Shown here one piece after another: positions 24,637-33,802 of a DNA stretch of 64,000 bases. The DNA is from Bacillota bacterium (GTDB taxonomy: Bacteria > Bacillota > UBA4882 > UBA8346), in assembly GCA_023426245.1 (NCBI GenBank), contig JAFABB010000025.1, positions 1 through 64,000 of the forward strand. Direction: 5' to 3'. Position numbers and translations under genes: made by a program. The notes below the pieces were generated by a model. The model was not told where the DNA came from and did not search any database. It saw nothing but the letters and a program-made list of their open reading frames with translations. How positions within the stretch are numbered: the stretch's first letter is position 1; every line of letters starts with the position of its first letter.

Positions 24637-25365
24637 TTAACGTTTTAACAAATTATGATACTTCTTTCCAATCTCTGAGCAAGGTGTCTCCAAAACTTTT
24701 TCCGGCAATCCCTCTTCAACAACTCTACCTTGATCCATAAAAACGATTCTATCCGCTGCCCTCCTGGCAAAAAACAACTCATGTGTAACGATAACCATCG
24801 TTGTTTTTCCTTCCCTCACCAATTCTTCCATGACATCAATTACCTCACCCACCAAAATCGGATCCAGTGAAGCAGTGGGTTCATCCCAAAGCATAATTTC
24901 AGGCTCCAGTGCCAAAGCCCGGGCAATTCCTACCCTTTGTTGTTCTCCTCCGCTTAATTCCCAAGGGTGATCGTTTAATTTATTCCCGAGGCCAACTTTC
25001 GAAAGAGCAACTTTTGCCCGAAAATTAGCCTCTTGAGCATCTGTATTATGCAAACGCAAGGCAAAGGCAACATTATCAAGAGCAGTTAGCCGATTAATTA
25101 AATTGAAATGTTGAAATACAAAGCCAATCTTCCGGCGGACTTTTAACAATTCTGGGAACGCCAGTGAAGTGATTGCTTCCCCGCTTAAACAGATAACACC
25201 GGTATCAGGTTCAGTTAAACGGTTAATACAGCGTATCAGGGTCGATTTGCCGCAGCCACTGGGCCCCATAATAACAACTGTTTCCCCTCTCTTTACTACT
25301 AGTTCCACTCCATTTAGAGCTTTTTTATGACCATAACTTTTTGTGAGTCCGGATATTGTTAGCAT
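24637..25365 (-). CDS. ABC transporter ATPase, polar-amino-acid-type
   Basis: 242 residues with all ABC motifs: Walker A GPSGCGKST, Q-loop FVFQHFNLI, signature LSGGEQQRVGIARALA, Walker B IMLWDEPTASLDP and switch His in IVTHELFFAR. The closest look is to GlnQ/HisP-type ATPases of amino acid importers. No binding protein or GlnP-type permease is adjacent. Instead the gene lies 54 bases after an 842-residue membrane protein gene, which may be its permease. The ATG chosen is four codons into the longest frame, with AGAAGG about eight bases before it. Confidence 0.9.
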   Translation of the reverse strand: MLTISGLTKSYGHKKALNGVELVVKRGETVVIMGPSGCGKSTLIRCINRLTEPDTGVICLSGEAITSLAFPELLKVRRKIGFVFQHFNLINRLTALDNVAFALRLHNTDAQEANFRAKVALSKVGLGNKLNDHPWELSGGEQQRVGIARALALEPEIMLWDEPTASLDPILVGEVIDVMEELVREGKTTMVIVTHELFFARRAADRIVFMDQGRVVEEGLPEKVLETPCSEIGKKYHNLLKR

Positions 25366-25419
25366 ATAATGCATCCTTCTCTAAGTTAATATCAAAAGAT
25401 TTGATAGGATATTCACTTC

Positions 25420-27948
25420 TTACTTCATCACCATTTTCCAACGGTTTAAAATCTGCAGAGTCCCAGGACGTCCTGCCGGTATTACAATTTCACGCATAAT
25501 CGTTTTAAATGGCAAACCTAAGGATAACCCAGCCAGCACTTCATCTTTGCAGATAGGATTGATCTTCTCGGCAATTAATGAGATTAAAACACCCAGTAGT
25601 CCTCCGATTAAAGCAATAATCCAAAAATTAAGATAAGGAATCCTGGCCCCCGATAATAAAAATGTAATACTTAACCAAACACCCCCGATGAATACCGCAT
25701 AAATGTTTGCAGGAGACATCACCCGCATCAATAGTGGATAAATTCTGTCTAATATGGGAACCCGGAAAGATAACTTTTTAGGCAAAATGGAAAATTGGGT
25801 CATTTTAAACATTGAAATAATTAATGATTGATCCAAGATAAATGTCAATACCCATAAAATCATAATAACCAAGGCCGCAATGGTTGAACGCACTTCGGCT
25901 AAAATCTTAAATAATTCACCTCGAATATCGGGCTGAACTGTACCGACAGGCAACGAAAAAACAGTCGCGCTATCACTTTGAAGAACATTTTTAACAACCG
26001 CATCGGCCATAGCGTGATCAACATTTGCACTGGTAAAAACCTGTAGTCTTTCACCCGCCTTTGAGCTACCGCCGGCATATTGATCGATTAAGTTTATCGA
26101 ATGGCCAATCTCTTCATCCATCAATCTCGGTAATGACTCTTTGGCTTTTTCCAATTCTGCGATGAGAGATGACAAATCGATTTTATCGGAACCAAACAAA
26201 TGATCAGAAATTATATTTAAACCCGACTTCACGGTAACCATATCAAATGATGTCAGCCGAGCGAGAACCAAATCGGTTGATTGAATAAGGCGCATTAAAT
26301 CCTTGTAATTTTTGCTGCCCGGTGTAAAGGTTGAGCCGAAATTATCCGCTTGTAATGCAAATTCTTTAGCCTTATTCCGCCAAGATAACAATACTGCAAC
26401 CAATGGATTAAACCGGTTCACAAAATCATCCAACCGTTGAATGCGTGTCCGTAAAGCCGATTGTACAATTCCAAGCTGAGAATCGAGTAAATGCATTTTA
26501 TCAGCAATACCACTGGTTTGGCCTACAGCATTTTGCAACAAGGAACTTCCCCCTGCTACAAGTTGAATATTCTGTAAGCCAATCAAAGCCTGATTAAAAC
26601 GGTTTTCCAAAATCTGAACCCTGCCAAAAGTTTTGGCGAGATAATCCAAATCATCACCGACTCCATCAACCAACGCCGCCATTTTAGTCAAGTTTTCCCG
26701 GTTCGCTTTTCCAGATAGATTATTAATGCTTAAAGAAACAGTGCCTAATGCTCCACGTACTTCTACCAATTTTCGATATGTTTTCTCGATTCCACTTACT
26801 GTTAAGCCGGCTCCTCCAGTGGAATTATTGAAATCATTAATTGCCGAATTAATTTTAGTTAGAAGATTGACTCCTTGATCCATAGCATAAACGATTTGAC
26901 CTTTACGGTCAGATACTTCAATCGATGCAACGGATGTCCCTATCTTATCTCCCGGCAATAGTCTAAAAGCGTTATTACCCCTAACAAACCCGGCATCTCC
27001 TTGAATAATGAGGCCGCGAATGCCGGAAGCATCTTTAGCATTCACCTTAACTACTACATTTAGTGGTTGCAATAAATAACCGGGCTTAATATTTTGAGTA
27101 TTTTGGCCGTTTAAAACTAATAAATCCCCAACTTCAATTTGGGAACCCAGGTAAGGATTGACTTTCACCTGAGAAGTATAGGCAAGTAAAAATCGTTTGA
27201 CCTCAAGCAAAGTATCCATCATATATTGGCTATCATCACTACCACTAGCTAAAGTGATATCTTGGGCTGTACGAACGCCATTAACTCCAAGCAAGGATTG
27301 GGAAACTCTTTTCCCCATTCCTAATAACTCTTGGGGTTTATAAGATGAACCCAGTCGAACTTCAAGAATCTGATAACGTTGTAATATCTGTTTCACTTGG
27401 TCAGAAACCGATTTCGTAGTATGAATATCTTTCATAATAACCCCAATACTATTTCCATCCTTAAAAGTAAACAAAACCCCGGGGATTTTCTCAATCTCAT
27501 TTGAGAGTCGTTTGAATACGCCACTGGGAACACTGGTAATATTAAGCCTTGGTTCAGTCATTACCGAAAAACCGCCGTTTCCGGGCAGATTGTCGAAATA
27601 GTATCCAAGGCTATTGTAAACCTCCTTTGTTTTATATTGAGACGGCAATGTTAAAAAAAAGGAGGCCTTACCTACAATACTAATACCAGTTTTCAATTTT
27701 GCTCCTGGGAAGTGTTCAGCAATAGTTTCCCTGATTTGTCGCACCATTGCCCCTTTTAACTCTTCTTTGGTTTGAAACAGCAAGTCATACTCACCGAAAT
27801 TACCCATAATTCCGGTGACTGCCTGGGCAAAATATTTATCAGTGGCCATCGCAAACGCCATCGCAAATAAGCTTGATCCAATAATACTGACCATGAGCAA
27901 CAGCAATATATCCTTCATAAAAGTATCTTTTTTCAGCCACGACAACAT
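25420..27948 (-). CDS. Large membrane protein with extracytoplasmic domain, unknown function
   Basis: 842 residues. One membrane helix near the N terminus (about 12-35, MKDILLLLMVSIIGSSLFAMAFAMA) is followed by a roughly 660-residue non-membrane domain with a coiled-coil-like middle (about 380-540). Four hydrophobic helices lie near the C terminus (about 690-830), interrupted by a KLSFRVPILDRIYPLLMRVMSP loop. This resembles the general plan of large-ectodomain ABC permeases, but I recognise no family signature. An ABC ATPase gene follows 54 bases downstream. GGAGGAG precedes the ATG by four bases. It could be a transport or mechanotransmission permease for an envelope substrate; that is inference. 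Confidence 0.7.
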   Translation of the reverse strand: MLSWLKKDTFMKDILLLLMVSIIGSSLFAMAFAMATDKYFAQAVTGIMGNFGEYDLLFQTKEELKGAMVRQIRETIAEHFPGAKLKTGISIVGKASFFLTLPSQYKTKEVYNSLGYYFDNLPGNGGFSVMTEPRLNITSVPSGVFKRLSNEIEKIPGVLFTFKDGNSIGVIMKDIHTTKSVSDQVKQILQRYQILEVRLGSSYKPQELLGMGKRVSQSLLGVNGVRTAQDITLASGSDDSQYMMDTLLEVKRFLLAYTSQVKVNPYLGSQIEVGDLLVLNGQNTQNIKPGYLLQPLNVVVKVNAKDASGIRGLIIQGDAGFVRGNNAFRLLPGDKIGTSVASIEVSDRKGQIVYAMDQGVNLLTKINSAINDFNNSTGGAGLTVSGIEKTYRKLVEVRGALGTVSLSINNLSGKANRENLTKMAALVDGVGDDLDYLAKTFGRVQILENRFNQALIGLQNIQLVAGGSSLLQNAVGQTSGIADKMHLLDSQLGIVQSALRTRIQRLDDFVNRFNPLVAVLLSWRNKAKEFALQADNFGSTFTPGSKNYKDLMRLIQSTDLVLARLTSFDMVTVKSGLNIISDHLFGSDKIDLSSLIAELEKAKESLPRLMDEEIGHSINLIDQYAGGSSKAGERLQVFTSANVDHAMADAVVKNVLQSDSATVFSLPVGTVQPDIRGELFKILAEVRSTIAALVIMILWVLTFILDQSLIISMFKMTQFSILPKKLSFRVPILDRIYPLLMRVMSPANIYAVFIGGVWLSITFLLSGARIPYLNFWIIALIGGLLGVLISLIAEKINPICKDEVLAGLSLGLPFKTIMREIVIPAGRPGTLQILNRWKMVMK

Positions 27949-28133
27949 ATGACTCCTCCATTAGCTGGATTATAACATAATAAACGGGTAAAACAACGAT
28001 AAATTTCGCATTTAGCTGGTAAAATGTATGGAAATACCGGTAAATTGAGGACATCTATCTTAGACAAACCCACTTTACATATAGTATACTTATAAAATAA
28101 ACACCAATTGAACAACAAGAGGAGGAAGAGAAG

Positions 28134-29408
28134 TTGGATTATCAGCATTTTCATCGTCTTATAGAAAATGGTGAATCAGCCTATTGCATCTTTATATTAG
28201 AATGCAAAGCCTTTAGTGGATCCATCCTGGACGATGCGGAACTCGCTAAATCTATTGTTGCCTTAGCCAACAATGAAACAGCGATTAATTATATAATGAT
28301 TGGGGTCTCCAACGAAGGGGAATATCAAACCGTCACCAACCATAATTTAACCATTGAAAACCTGCAACAATTTTGTAAAGAAAACATTTTCCCGAGTCCC
28401 ACCGTCTCATTGAACTGGTATACCTGGGATGAGGCAGACAATCAGCTCCTAAGTGGTAAGACTTTCGTAGTCATTCAAGTTGAGTCTCAAGCCCGGCAAT
28501 GCTTTCGATTAAATCAGGGATTTTATAATTCCTCTAAAAACTGTAATTTCAAAAAAGGGGAGGTATGGGTTCGTCATAACAAAAATACCGATTTTGCTTC
28601 TCCGGAAGAAATCCGAAAGCTATTCGAAAAAAAACGTATTGAGCCCAAGACCCATCAAATTAATTATCTAAATTTTCCTTATGCGACCATTCTACCTTAC
28701 ATTTTAGACGAACTGGAAGGACTGGCTAGTGCAGTTGGCGGGAAAGTGTATGGTGAGATAAATCCATTTATTGTTAGAGGAGTCCCATCTCTCTTTTATC
28801 ATATTATGATACCGGTTAATGACAAACCACTGTTATTACGGATTGTCCCTGTTGATAAATGCACCGAAAAAGCCCAGCTTGCAGCCTTACATAATGCTTA
28901 TCTTACATTTGAACATGGAATCCTCCTCATTTCACTCGGAGATGTAACAGAAACTGCACTCCAAAATTCTGATATTCAACGGAAAGAATCTTGGGGTTGG
29001 CTTTGTACGCATCCCTATATGCATGCCGGCCTAAAGGAGCATAATTTGAATATCCCTTTGTCTGAGGAATTAAAGCCGATTGTTGGAGAACCCTCTTCGC
29101 TATGTTTCGTTTTTTCAAATATCGTGAATAACCAAACTTTATCCCTTTGTTGGAATAATTTAATGTCGGCTATACAAATGCAAGATGATTTCATTCAAAC
29201 GATTGTAAACAGTCGTGACCGGATCAATATCATAGCATTATCCTATTTACAAGAAGGTTGTCCAATCCCGACCAACAAAACCTTCAAACCTAAAAACTTG
29301 TTAGGAAATGAAATGTGGGCGCCGAAAAAATATGGAAACATACTTCTCAATCGTCGGCCGGAGATTTGTAGTGCTCTTAAATATCTCGTTGAAAAGATGA
29401 TCGAGTAA
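28134..29408 (+). CDS. AlbA_2/Schlafen-type domain protein, unknown function
   Basis: 424 residues from a TTG start eight bases after GAGGAGG. The N-terminal 150 residues resemble the AlbA_2 (Schlafen ATP-binding-like) domain: FILECKAFSG, then LAKSIVALANNE and NYIMIGVSNEGEYQ, and later VWVRHNKNTDFASPEEI. These match the usual E-x-K...AN...GV and R-x-G/N pattern. The remaining 270 residues have no match I can name; they include a QLAALHNAYLTFEHGILL segment. AlbA_2 proteins are often regulators or nucleases in defence settings, but nothing here proves that. A long inverted repeat follows the gene. Confidence 0.6.
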   Translation: MDYQHFHRLIENGESAYCIFILECKAFSGSILDDAELAKSIVALANNETAINYIMIGVSNEGEYQTVTNHNLTIENLQQFCKENIFPSPTVSLNWYTWDEADNQLLSGKTFVVIQVESQARQCFRLNQGFYNSSKNCNFKKGEVWVRHNKNTDFASPEEIRKLFEKKRIEPKTHQINYLNFPYATILPYILDELEGLASAVGGKVYGEINPFIVRGVPSLFYHIMIPVNDKPLLLRIVPVDKCTEKAQLAALHNAYLTFEHGILLISLGDVTETALQNSDIQRKESWGWLCTHPYMHAGLKEHNLNIPLSEELKPIVGEPSSLCFVFSNIVNNQTLSLCWNNLMSAIQMQDDFIQTIVNSRDRINIIALSYLQEGCPIPTNKTFKPKNLLGNEMWAPKKYGNILLNRRPEICSALKYLVEKMIE

Positions 29409-29428
29409 ATGAAAATTCTTTCTTCAAT

Positions 29429-29476
29429 ACAGTTCACCCCTTTGTTCTCATATGAAAAAACAAAGGGGTGAACTGT
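29429..29476. repeat. Perfect 16-bp inverted repeat without T-run
   Basis: The arms acagttcacccctttg and caaaggggtgaactgt are perfect complements separated by 16 bases. The hairpin lies 20 bases after the AlbA_2-type gene and 92 before the convergent SPOCS/LysM gene end. No run of Ts follows on either strand, so it may be a factor-assisted or bidirectional terminator, or a protein binding site. Confidence 0.85.
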
Positions 29477-29568
29477 ACATTAGGCGTTCCGTTTGGGATG
29501 ATTAGAGCTGAGTTTATTTTTTAATGATTCACTTTGTAATATTTCAACGAATGTAAACAAAACATGTT

Positions 29569-31266
29569 CTATCTTTTAAGTACTTTCCTGGGAATCAATA
29601 ATTTTTGGCCCACTGCAATATTTTCGGTGTCCATGATAGAGTTTGCTTTTATAACAGTCTCCATTGTAGTCTGATAACGCCGGGCAATTTTCCAAAGAGT
29701 ATCGTCGGTTTGAACTACATAAAAAAGCATACTAGGCCGGGTTGATTCATCCATCGGAATAACACTCGCACAATCCTGCATAACAAAAACTACTCGAGGA
29801 GTCCTAGCTAACATAAGGATTTTTAAAGTACCCATTATTTTCAATCGCCGCTCATCAAGAGCTTCAACTCTCAGGGATTCTATATGGATATCCGACTGTA
29901 ACAACGTTCCTGGTTGCAAAGTAGGGAAATCAATCACTCCACTAAGCGGAATACCATCCTCACTGTTTCTATCGAAATTTGCAATCTGAATGCCCGCTCC
30001 TTTAGACCCATCCGGCATATAGATAAGCTGCAAATTAAGAGTCCCTTCAACTAACGCTTTGCCGTCTGCTGCTTCAACTGAGACATCTACTGGTGTTCCT
30101 GTACATGTTAGAATTCTTTCAATTCCAAGCAGACCGCCCGGCAACTCGATTTCTTGTTCTATCGATATTTCGCCGTTTTCATCTCCATTATATTCATTAA
30201 TATTTAAGGAATATTTCTGGCAATCAAAAATTTCTCCCTCATCAGGAATTGCATCGACTACTAATTCTTTCTGGTATACCCTGGAGACTCCCGCTTCCAA
30301 GTCTAAATCCATTAAACATTGCAATTCATGAGGAGTACGTGGATCGATAAAACCATTCCGTGTATTCACCTTTAGCAATGTCAAAAGTTCTTCAGAATTC
30401 CCTTCATCTAAGTCTAGATAAGTTTCAAATGGTATTCCGAGTCCCGATTGACTATCCCATTCATTTGCGAAAATTTCAGTCGGATTGCCTTCATCGTCAC
30501 TACCGACATATATTAAATTCACATCGATAAATCCTCTAACAAACATGCGACCGCGACTTAATTCATGGCTGACATTTACAGGGCGAGTCGAAACTTTTAA
30601 AATTCTTGCAACCCCAGGTTTATGCGATGGAAGCAATAAATTTCCATGAATGGGGATCGTCACTTTTTTAGGTGATAAAAACTCTTCTACCGTTAATCTC
30701 TCTTTAGCAAGATTTAACTTCCTAGCGGTTTCAACGCTAATATCACTGACAAATTCGGCCAAACTTTGGGAAGTTGATCCTACAATAATTTGTAATGTTC
30801 CCTTAAAAGCTATTTGGGATGCACTCTCTTTTTCAAAGCCTCCACGAACAGGTTTTACTTCAACTTGAACGATCATACCGGGCCGAACGCCAGATACACT
30901 AATACGCTCCTCATAATTAATTCCTGCTTCACCATACCAGCTAGCTCCATATTCCTGAGGCAGACTTTTTTCCTCAATATCTCCGTTTCCCGTTTCGAGT
31001 TCTTCGTCTATCCCTTGCTTTTTGGAGTACTTTTCCGGTAACTCGGCTAAAAAAAGCACTTGCGGATATACTTTACCTGCAACTATTATGAAATCTTCAT
31101 GAACTGTCACCGAACTCGGGCCGGTCTGAAAATCACCGCCAATGATGGTTCCAAGCTTCGGTAAGTTTTCAGGTAATTGCAATTGAGCCTCAATCGAGGT
31201 CTGCCAGTTCAAATCTCCCAAAAAAACCGGGTATTTTAATTGGTCATATTGACACATAATAGCCAT
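29569..31266 (-). CDS. SPOCS (DUF3794) and LysM domain protein, spore-coat type
   Basis: 565 residues. Three SPOCS/DUF3794-type beta domains run from about 25 to 510; recurring pieces are KVYPQVLFLAEL, GRMFVRGFIDVNLIYVG and KALVEGTLNLQLIYMP. A C-terminal LysM domain (about 518-562) reads YVVQTDDTLWKIARRYQTT then NIAVGQKLLIP. SPOCS plus LysM proteins, such as SpoVID relatives, guide spore coat encasement in Firmicutes; LysM binds peptidoglycan. There is no signal peptide, as expected for a coat protein made in the mother cell. It is monocistronic, with the AlbA_2-type gene convergent. Confidence 0.88.
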   Translation of the reverse strand: MAIMCQYDQLKYPVFLGDLNWQTSIEAQLQLPENLPKLGTIIGGDFQTGPSSVTVHEDFIIVAGKVYPQVLFLAELPEKYSKKQGIDEELETGNGDIEEKSLPQEYGASWYGEAGINYEERISVSGVRPGMIVQVEVKPVRGGFEKESASQIAFKGTLQIIVGSTSQSLAEFVSDISVETARKLNLAKERLTVEEFLSPKKVTIPIHGNLLLPSHKPGVARILKVSTRPVNVSHELSRGRMFVRGFIDVNLIYVGSDDEGNPTEIFANEWDSQSGLGIPFETYLDLDEGNSEELLTLLKVNTRNGFIDPRTPHELQCLMDLDLEAGVSRVYQKELVVDAIPDEGEIFDCQKYSLNINEYNGDENGEISIEQEIELPGGLLGIERILTCTGTPVDVSVEAADGKALVEGTLNLQLIYMPDGSKGAGIQIANFDRNSEDGIPLSGVIDFPTLQPGTLLQSDIHIESLRVEALDERRLKIMGTLKILMLARTPRVVFVMQDCASVIPMDESTRPSMLFYVVQTDDTLWKIARRYQTTMETVIKANSIMDTENIAVGQKLLIPRKVLKR

Positions 31267-31616
31267 TTCAGGGTTTCTCCTTTCTTACGTAAAAACACCT
31301 GCTATTAAAAATGGTTTTCATTTTCTCTATGTAGGAAGCATGCTTAACTCACCACCTTCCGACCCTCCATGTGGAAGGAGCAACGATCTCGTTAGGAACC
31401 TCTTCATTAAAAAAATTAGAGATTCTTGGTCGTTATCTAATTTATATTGTATGGAGTTTAGAAATATACGGATTGATCATGTTTTTGGAGAATTTTGTTC
31501 AACCAAAGAAGAATCTGATTTTAAAAAAGGTTTCAAGGGAACAATGTCAAATATCCCATAATCTTCTGGACCATCTTAGCCAAAATATCAGTACACGCTG
31601 ATTAAAGGATGAAAAA
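31267..31616. other. 350-bp intergenic region with no clear gene
   Basis: This gap separates the divergent SPOCS/LysM and ZIP genes. It contains a short hairpin ccttcc/ggaagg near 31353-31380 and some open frames without ribosome binding sites. The ends should hold promoters for both genes. I see no riboswitch or mobile element. Confidence 0.5.
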
Positions 31617-32366
31617 ATGAATATGACCTGGGTTTATACATTAACCAGTGTAATTATCGTCAGTGCTATTTCGTTGATCGCTGTCTTTTTCTTAACCCTC
31701 AGCGAAGATAAAATTCATAAACTTTTACTTACTATGGTCAGCTTTGCCGCAGGTGCTCTTTTCGGAGATGCCTTTATTCATTTACTACCAGAATCATATG
31801 AAAAATTAGGCCATGGGTTAAATGCGTCATTATTAGTCTTAGCTGGAATCCTGTTCTTTTTTATTCTAGAAAAATTTATTCATTGGCGTCATTACCATAA
31901 CACAAATTTCGAAGAACTTACCCATCCCATGGTTCTGGTAAATCTTGTCGGTGATGGGGTTCATAATTTAATTGACGGGATGTTGATTGCGGCCAGCTTC
32001 ATCATAAGCCTACCTCTTGGTATTACAACTACATTGGCAGTGATATTGCATGAGATAGCTCATGAAATCGGTAATTTCGGTATACTTGTTCATGGCGGAT
32101 TATCAGTTAAAAAAGCCTTATTGTATAATTTCCTTACTGCACTGACTGCAGTTCTTGGCGCAATTGTAGCATTGGCCCTGGGACCTGTTATTAAGGGATT
32201 CACCTTAACTCTTTTACCAATTACTGCCGGTGGCTTCATTTATATTGCCGGTTCCGACCTCATTCCCGAACTCAAACATGATATGAAATTATCCCACTCC
32301 ATATATCAATTCTGTTCTTTAATTTTAGGTATCATTGTTATGGCGTTTCTAATGCTATTGGAGTAA
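31617..32366 (+). CDS. ZIP-family metal transporter
   Basis: 249 residues with about eight membrane helices and the ZIP signature in helix IV and V: VNLVGDGVHNLIDGMLIAASF and LAVILHEIAHEIGNFGILVHGG. The metal-binding HN...D and HEIAHE residues are intact. A His-containing loop (KFIHWRHYHNTNFEELTHPM) lies between helices III and IV. ZIP transporters bring Zn2+, Fe2+ or Mn2+ into the cytoplasm. It is a single-gene unit, and no Fur or Zur box was recognised. Confidence 0.92.
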   Translation: MNMTWVYTLTSVIIVSAISLIAVFFLTLSEDKIHKLLLTMVSFAAGALFGDAFIHLLPESYEKLGHGLNASLLVLAGILFFFILEKFIHWRHYHNTNFEELTHPMVLVNLVGDGVHNLIDGMLIAASFIISLPLGITTTLAVILHEIAHEIGNFGILVHGGLSVKKALLYNFLTALTAVLGAIVALALGPVIKGFTLTLLPITAGGFIYIAGSDLIPELKHDMKLSHSIYQFCSLILGIIVMAFLMLLE

Positions 32367-32385
32367 TAACACGTGATGAAAAAAC

Positions 32386-32432
32386 AAAAAGGTGACAATC
32401 TCAAAAATGAATTTGTAGACAGCCACCTTTTT
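32386..32432. terminator. Probable bidirectional terminator, ZIP gene and ompA-like gene
   Basis: The arms aaaaaggtg and caccttttt pair across a 29-base loop and lie between two convergent gene ends (32366 and 32483). The A-run and T-run at the two sides would serve both strands. Confidence 0.6.
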
Positions 32433-32482
32433 CCTTTTAGGGTTAAAACTTCTTTGGAATCGCTAGCAATTTTTCCCGCAAC

Positions 32483-33799
32483 TTATTGCTCTTTTCTTGA
32501 ATCCTTTTCATTCATGGTGGGAACTTCCCAAATCTTAATATCAACCCGACGGTTCTGCCACCAAGAAGATTCATCGTGTCCCGAGGCTGATGGAAATTCT
32601 TTTCCATAAGCATAAATTGTTATTTTCTGTGGGTCGATACCCTGGGCGGTAAGAAAACCCTTGACAGCATTAGCCCTTTTTTCTGACAATTCCAAATTAT
32701 AATTGATGCCGCCTCTTTCGTCGGTATGCCCGCCCAAGATAATAAAGAATTGGGGGTAGGTTTTAAGAACGGCTAGATCTGCATTCAAACCGGAAACTTG
32801 GTTTGAACGAATTTCAAATTTATCAGTATCGAAATAAATCGCCTTTAATTTCTTATTAAGGTTGTCCAAAACCGGCGTGAAGCTTTCTACCGTGAATCCA
32901 TCGGCCAAGAATGCTTTTTGACCCGAAGGATTGGTAACCTCAACATTATATTTCCCTTCAGGCTGACTATTAATATCGAAAAAACAAGTAATTTGATAAT
33001 TATCCTCAACCTTTATATTGAGACCAGGCAAATCATCCTGTCCGTTACGGCTCAGTTTAACGATACAACTCGATTCAAAACCTTTTCCTTCGATACAAGT
33101 TAAAATCATACCGTTATTAAACCCTCGGTTGGGAGTTATTTTAGTAATGATTGGTTTTGTGACATCAACAACAGGTTGCGGTGCTGGTCCTGTGATGGCG
33201 AAGCCATTGATGAGGACTCCCGACTTTCCGTCATTGTTGACGACTTTCACATTATATACTCCCGGATCAGCCTGATTTAAATTTACTTCGCAACTAATCT
33301 GGGCTTCCGTAGCAACTTTGACCTTGGTCGCTCCAATATCCATTTGCCTACTGGAAAGCACCACAAAAGCCCCGGTTCGAAATGCCGCTCCTTTAATTGT
33401 TAAGGCAACGATTCCATTATTGCCACTTTGGTCAGGCGTTACCGCCTTTACGATAGGAGAAGGTAATCCTACTGTAAAACCTGCAATTAGTTTTGCCGAA
33501 CGAATTTTCTTATTGGTAACAACGAGGTCCCATTTTCCCAAGGGCTTATCTTTTAAATCAAAGATGCAATTAATTTTTTGCGGTGAAACAATAGTGACAT
33601 TCTTAGCTACTACATCGGTCTCTCCGGATCGACTTAACTTTACCACGGCATCTTTTGCAAATTTATCACCTTGAATTGTCACATCAATTTCGCTTGTATT
33701 CGCAGCAGTATTGGGAGTAACCGATTGAATAACCGGGGTCGGGGTTATGAAAAAAAATAAGAGCGCAGCCATTACAACTGCCAGACCTTTCACATCCAT
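32483..33799 (-). CDS. IPT/TIG repeat protein with C-terminal OmpA-like domain
   Basis: 438 residues. A hydrophobic N-terminal signal or anchor (VKGLAVVMAALLFFFITP) is followed by three IPT/TIG-type immunoglobulin-like domains of about 95 residues each. They start with PVIQSVTPNTAANTSEIDV, PIVKAVTPDQSGNNGIVAL and PIITKITPNRGFNNGMIL. The C-terminal OmpA domain (about 320-430) has YFDTDKFEIRSNQ, GHTDERGGINYNLELSEKRANAV and NRRVDIKIWE, so it should bind peptidoglycan. It starts three bases after birA on the same strand. An outer-membrane or envelope tethering role is inferred. Confidence 0.88.
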   Translation of the reverse strand: MDVKGLAVVMAALLFFFITPTPVIQSVTPNTAANTSEIDVTIQGDKFAKDAVVKLSRSGETDVVAKNVTIVSPQKINCIFDLKDKPLGKWDLVVTNKKIRSAKLIAGFTVGLPSPIVKAVTPDQSGNNGIVALTIKGAAFRTGAFVVLSSRQMDIGATKVKVATEAQISCEVNLNQADPGVYNVKVVNNDGKSGVLINGFAITGPAPQPVVDVTKPIITKITPNRGFNNGMILTCIEGKGFESSCIVKLSRNGQDDLPGLNIKVEDNYQITCFFDINSQPEGKYNVEVTNPSGQKAFLADGFTVESFTPVLDNLNKKLKAIYFDTDKFEIRSNQVSGLNADLAVLKTYPQFFIILGGHTDERGGINYNLELSEKRANAVKGFLTAQGIDPQKITIYAYGKEFPSASGHDESSWWQNRRVDIKIWEVPTMNEKDSRKEQ

Positions 33800-33802
33800 G
33801 AG

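Noticed and set aside
24637..25365. Calling the ATPase GlnQ
   Set aside because: No glutamine-type permease or binding protein is nearby, so only the general ATPase class is supported.
31340..31601. Overlapping plus-strand frames upstream of the ZIP gene
   Set aside because: Neither has a ribosome binding site or recognisable motif, and they overlap each other in different frames.
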